Below are positions 7,201-9,830 of a stretch of 9,830 nt of DNA, piece after piece. The translations under genes and the position numbers were made by a program. Origin of the DNA: GCA-2683825 sp965662355 (GTDB lineage: Bacteria > Planctomycetota > UBA1135 > GCA-002686595). Under the pieces are notes generated by a model. The model saw only the letters and a list, made by a program, of their open reading frames with translations, was not told the origin of the DNA and did no database searches. Every line of letters starts with the position of its first letter. The stretch's first letter is position 1. Location: NCBI GenBank assembly GCA_965662355.1, contig CBFIHP010000048.1, positions 1 to 9,830 of the forward strand. The letters are read 5' to 3'.

Positions 7201-9519
7201 GCGCTCGTCCCACTCCTGAGCCACTTCGTTCCAGGGCTGGTTACCGGCAACGGCTTCACCCTTGCGGATCAGCGTGGGGAGTCCAATTGCGTTGTAGACG
7301 AAGTCCTGGTTCGTGAACTGGCCCGTACCCATGTCGATGCTAAAGCGCGTCATGTTGCCGGCACCGTCGTAGGTGAAGGTGTGGCTGTTACGAGCGGGGA
7401 CGAGCACGTTGCCGGCCTCGTCCAAGTTGTCCGAGAGGATCTGGATGGGGCGTAGGGCTCCGTCGTAGATCACATCGCTGATGATGCGGTACTGGCTGCC
7501 GTTGGGCTTGGTCAGCAGCGGGGAGCGCTCCTGCACCATGACGCCCTGGGCGTTGAAGACCACTTCGGTGGAGTTTCCGTTCGGGTCCACCACTTCACTG
7601 CGGTGGCCGTTGGCGTCATACAACAGGGTCGTTGTGAGGGCCAGGCCACCGAAGTCAACGATGCTGTCCTTCAACAGGCCTGCACCTCCACCGGTGGTGG
7701 TGTAGGTGAACACATCTTCGCGGCGATCACCGTCCCCGTCGGCGGGGTGGATGGTCTTGATGAGGCGCCCGGAGCTGTCGTAGACGTGATCGGTCTGTGC
7801 GCCGTCAGCCTGGGAGATCTTCTGGATCCGGTTGCCGTTGGCGTCATAGACGAAGTCGGTGACAAAGCCGTCCTGGTCGGTGTACTTGGTGACAAAGTTC
7901 CCGCCGCAGCAGCCGCCGAAGGTGGCCGAGTACTCCCACTTCTCGACGAGGAAGGGCTGATCACCCACGGGAGCGTGGCTCCCGGGCTCACGCCATTCCT
8001 CGCGCAGGTTGCCCCTGGAGAGGGGGCCCGCACTGGGGTTGAGATCGACCTCGTAGACACGGCGGGTCTGGTTGCCGTTGGGGTGCGCCTGCAAGGTCAC
8101 CAGGGACAGGTAGTTCCAAGTCCAGGTGGTATTGAAGAAGGTCGGATCGCTGGGACGTAGCTTGCCCGTGGGGCGGTTCGAAGTCTTGGTAGTGGGCAGG
8201 TTGGGATTGGCCCTGCCGGTGTACTCGCGCTGAGCGATCAAGCGATTCTTAGTGTCAAAGTCGAACTCCACCACGTTGCCGACACCGTCGTTGGTAATGA
8301 CGGTTGTGCCGAGGGCCATGAAGGCCGATTCCTGGGCCGGTTCCAAGTTGATTTGAAGCTCGCCCGAGACGTTGGGGTCGAAGATCGAGGTCACCCGGTC
8401 AAAGTCCGGGCTAGCCTCATCCTGAGTGCCGGAATAGGAATAGACCTCGGTGGTCTCTCCGGTCGGATCCGTCACCGAGATCAGGTTGCTGCGGTGTTCC
8501 GCAAGGCTGGCTTCTGCATCGTATCCATAGAACGTGGTGAGGCCGTTGGGGAAGTCGTTGCCCATAGGCGTACCGGTGATCGCAGGCGTTGTCGATGCGA
8601 CCAGGAGCTGGTTGAACTCGGATTCCCCTGGGCCGGTGTCCCCCAGACCCTTACGAACGATTTCCCCGCTGGGTACTGGCGCGGACACGGCCCGGTAGGT
8701 GTAGCTGACCTGGCGGCCAGAGGGATCGGTGACCGTGGAAAGCAGGCCCGCCTGGTCGTATTGAATCTCAATATTGCGGCCCAGGGTGTCCTGGATGTTT
8801 CTCAGGCAATCCTCTCCGTCATAGGCGAACTGCAGGTTGTTTCCATTGCGATCAGCAATGGCCTGAATGCGTCCGCCGGTGCCGTCCGCGTTGGGCCCGT
8901 AGGTCCAAGTCAGAAGATCCGGGAAGCGCAGCACAAGGGTGCCGTTATCCTGGAACTCCGCACTGCGACCGAGGTCGTCTGAGAGGAAGCTCCCGTCGGT
9001 TTGTTCTTGCAGCAGATCGATGCGGCCAGATCCGTCGCTGATGAGCAGGCCGTTGCTCACAACCTGGTACGTGAGGTTGTAGGAATGATCCCAACCTACG
9101 CCCATGTTGGCCGTGTCTCCGGCCTTCGAGCGGTAGGTCCGAGTCCAGGCGAACTCGATGCCACGACCGGGGAAGGTCAGGTCGGTCCACTTGCGGTGCA
9201 ACTCACCGGTGGCCAAGTACACCGACTTGGCGGATCCCAAGCTGGGGCCTGTGTTGCAAGTTCCCGCCGCGCACGCCGCGGCCGGGGGCAGGGCCGCGGG
9301 AAGCTCATAGTCCCCCTGCGCGAGACCTGACGATGCGGTCGAACCAAAGAGGAGCGCAACGAATAGCGGTGTCTTGTTGCTGGGCAAGAGCCCACGCCAC
9401 TTGGGTCGCGAGGATTGACCCGCCGAGACACAGATCGACATGGGAAGGACCGCACTGAGCATTGCGGCTGATCGAGTGAGGACGGATTCAGCAAGTCGCA
9501 TGGTTCGAAATTCCTGCAT
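4228..9519 (-). CDS. RHS/YD-repeat protein with C-terminal hydrophobic and six-cysteine tail
   Basis: A 1763-aa exported protein. The N-terminus has two hydrophobic stretches (about 11-33 and 50-67, the second ending SSGLAQ/GDYELP like a signal peptide). Next is a DUF6531-type RHS entry domain (about 97-170: 'LATGELHRKWTDL', 'RTYRSKAGD', 'GVGWDHSYNL'). A long YD-repeat region follows (about 200-1555; examples 'YDANGNRIQKI', 'YDSSGRLIKTI', 'YDELDRMSVRR', 'YDRLGRQIQRS'), which in relatives forms a hollow beta shell. The RHS core signature is at 1556-1606 ('GLYQNRIRYYDPVAGRFITA', 'GNNPWSYTDPSG'). The variable tail (1607-1763) has a Gly/Ala/Val-rich hydrophobic segment at about 1622-1666. It also has cysteines at 1671, 1690, 1693, 1700, 1725 and 1729. 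In polymorphic toxins this position holds the toxin, but no nuclease or other toxin motif is recognisable and no immunity gene follows. A surface or envelope role is the alternative. ATG at 9519 has no ribosome site; ATG at 9501 has AGGA 10 bases upstream and may be the true start. Confidence 0.92.
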   Translation of the reverse strand: MQEFRTMRLAESVLTRSAAMLSAVLPMSICVSAGQSSRPKWRGLLPSNKTPLFVALLFGSTASSGLAQGDYELPAALPPAAACAAGTCNTGPSLGSAKSVYLATGELHRKWTDLTFPGRGIEFAWTRTYRSKAGDTANMGVGWDHSYNLTYQVVSNGLLISDGSGRIDLLQEQTDGSFLSDDLGRSAEFQDNGTLVLRFPDLLTWTYGPNADGTGGRIQAIADRNGNNLQFAYDGEDCLRNIQDTLGRNIEIQYDQAGLLSTVTDPSGRQVSYTYRAVSAPVPSGEIVRKGLGDTGPGESEFNQLLVASTTPAITGTPMGNDFPNGLTTFYGYDAEASLAEHRSNLISVTDPTGETTEVYSYSGTQDEASPDFDRVTSIFDPNVSGELQINLEPAQESAFMALGTTVITNDGVGNVVEFDFDTKNRLIAQREYTGRANPNLPTTKTSNRPTGKLRPSDPTFFNTTWTWNYLSLVTLQAHPNGNQTRRVYEVDLNPSAGPLSRGNLREEWREPGSHAPVGDQPFLVEKWEYSATFGGCCGGNFVTKYTDQDGFVTDFVYDANGNRIQKISQADGAQTDHVYDSSGRLIKTIHPADGDGDRREDVFTYTTTGGGAGLLKDSIVDFGGLALTTTLLYDANGHRSEVVDPNGNSTEVVFNAQGVMVQERSPLLTKPNGSQYRIISDVIYDGALRPIQILSDNLDEAGNVLVPARNSHTFTYDGAGNMTRFSIDMGTGQFTNQDFVYNAIGLPTLIRKGEAVAGNQPWNEVAQEWDERSLPFRIVEAPASPLKSTRQFDYDGNRNRIRVSTGLESGARVTNVVMDAYNRRVTETDPIGGVTTWNLNGRSAVVHEKMVGSPQDPLASSTPERLSEKWMTLDGRGRMTEKKVAHFAADQSSIGDGFSTTAWTFAQNSSRLTETRDDGGLVQFAFDSADRRNSSTFPAGNTEFHIFDGNGNSILMVETETNELTASTESFVTSQVFDPRNFLVSVTDSAGQTNGFGYDSVGNMVLEVDGRGNETRHSFDAVKRPTSTQQLMTSDGTGSGNHTSTIAINRTWDLSGRMLAITDGEGNATSFAYDELDRMSVRRKADGSVDQIGQGATWALGSGQPNLSSFTTGYNAHGDQEAVTFATGSLVSTIYDRLGRQIQRSIGAGAGVSNQTTVEHFFYDGVSRLVYTADDDTVVQQAFDSLGSQTLDNIDNLANTAQYDGMGQRVNLVTISGRSVQRTFDNAGRLRNVSSGAANLADYQYVGPRRIARRDYGNGTWTLDDYDSDRRITRTRSQRMAGGNPVTFDGQVYAWDATDNKVAWADMLGNGPAWNLFYDSANQLAASQDFFTGAVTFLSLDLAGNRLQQIGGAGAGNYVMDASLPAPADKQVNQYTSTPAGARAYNSTGATTSLVNAGRSLNLSYDYRDRLVSAVDAAGGYSETYEYDVHGRRVLKRVVEGSITTDTLYTYMGQRIVSEGVIVNGTPTRISEYAHGVQIDEMICMWTNGTPSWFHSDDLYNITCLSDAAGNVIERYSYGLFGEPSIVDPSGASLTESIVGNTAMFQSLRYDSGTGLYQNRIRYYDPVAGRFITADPKGAFFDEMALGNAQVRAGNNPWSYTDPSGYQSRQPGDLEPNTEGVGLVMTAAGVAVGVVGAFVAAPFVAALGVSIGIHGLFFAAVGYFGNLTWCEVKVTASGEGGPAVGEEFCYICPNEDNTCPKEVTLIEWEGVAMEVKFQKVNGVCTDDCGENVLDIYPVTSKNSSTGGETNQQVNDVQTGEGR

Positions 9520-9721
9520 GAGGGCCGAGATGTCGTTTTCTACCCGAGTCCACCAACGGCGAATTCGCTACGGTTGAAACTCGTAATCAAAGGGAGGCTA
9601 GGGCCGGGGAGAGTCCCCTCTTGGACGATTGCCTACCAAGGGCCTAGTTGGCCTCAGAAAAAGCACACATTGTGCCATCCACAAGACACCCCTTTGGAAC
9701 ACCTACCCGCTCCCTCGCCGG
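9520..9721. other. Upstream region of the RHS gene, no gene seen
   Basis: These 202 bases between the RHS start and the IS end at 9722 hold no supportable reading frame. There are small palindromes (GGGGA/TCCCC around three bases near 9607-9619, and GGCC/GGCC near 9641-9653) but no T tract. The RHS promoter is presumably here, reading leftward, but I could not pick convincing -35 and -10 boxes. Confidence 0.4.
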
Positions 9722-9773
9722 GGCGTTGGTGCATGGACCAAAACGAAGGCGGACTCCCCCACCATCCCCGGTT
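9722..9773 (+). mobile_element. Right end of an IS903-group-like element extending past the window
   Basis: The tip GGCGTTGGTGCATGGACC at 9722 is followed by ACTCCCCCACCATCCCCGG and then the stop codon of a transposase gene. The 52-bp distance from tip to stop equals that of the element at 2341-2587 (53 bp). The flank outside the tip is CCTCGCCGG. This may belong to a full-length, possibly active copy, since nothing in the visible part is broken. Confidence 0.75.
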
Positions 9774-9830
9774 TCACGTCCTAATCGCCTTCGATACCGG
9801 CCGACCGAGTTCGAACATCCGGTTCAGGGC
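9774..9830 (-). CDS. IS5-family (IS903-group-like) transposase, C-terminal 18 residues only
   Basis: The minus strand entering at 9830 reads ALNRMFELGRPVSKAIRT then TGA at 9774-9776. It matches the C-terminus of the remnant at 2427-2534, where three of the five differing codons are synonymous (TTT/TTC, CGA/CGG, CGG/AGG) and two change a residue. That ratio suggests the sequence was under selection as protein. The ending is like that of IS903 transposase ('LN-M---GMP-S--I'). The rest of the gene is beyond the right edge, so whether it is intact cannot be seen. Confidence 0.7.
   Translation of the reverse strand, partial: ALNRMFELGRPVSKAIRT

Noticed and set aside
9545..9575. Ninth terminal repeat copy (GCCGTTGGTGG on the minus strand)
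   Set aside because: Only about eight bases match and the neighbouring GTAGCGA lies on the wrong side of them.

Overview
The window is high-GC bacterial DNA with four protein-coding genes, all on the minus strand, separated by decayed pieces of one insertion-sequence family. Three of the four products look exported, Shine-Dalgarno sites are mostly absent, and one protein opens with the 'VVDDDPGPGVDxTSLADAL' pattern common in secreted planctomycete proteins. A member of the Planctomycetota is my best guess, but this is inference and no rRNA or marker gene is present to confirm it.

Layout from left to right. (1) Positions 1-770 hold a phytanoyl-CoA dioxygenase (PHYHD1-type) gene, cut by the left window edge. 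(2) An insertion-sequence end starts at 787, 16 bp upstream of that gene's start. (3) Positions 1114-2184 encode a 356-aa secreted protein with a beta-helix-like opening. (4) Positions 2341-2748 hold two short non-autonomous elements: a 247-bp internally deleted transposase element and a 109-bp MITE. (5) Positions 2751-3662 encode a 303-aa secreted protein built of four repeats of about 55 residues. (6) Positions 3770-4204 hold a solo element end abutting a scrambled transposase remnant. (7) Positions 4228-9519 encode a 1763-aa RHS/YD-repeat protein with an unusual hydrophobic plus six-cysteine C-terminal tail. (8) From 9722 to the right edge lies the 3' end of another transposase gene of the same family.

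The insertion-sequence pieces share an 18-bp terminal inverted repeat, GGCGTTGGTGCATGAATC, seen eight times with small changes. It matches 14 of 18 positions of the IS903 end as I remember it (GGCTTTGTTGAATAAATC). The transposase fragments also read as IS5-family, IS903-group-like protein. Every intergenic region of the window contains at least one such end, so the genes sit like beads between transposon ends. I see no metabolic pathway or operon linking the four genes, and no complete mobile element or defence system inside the window.
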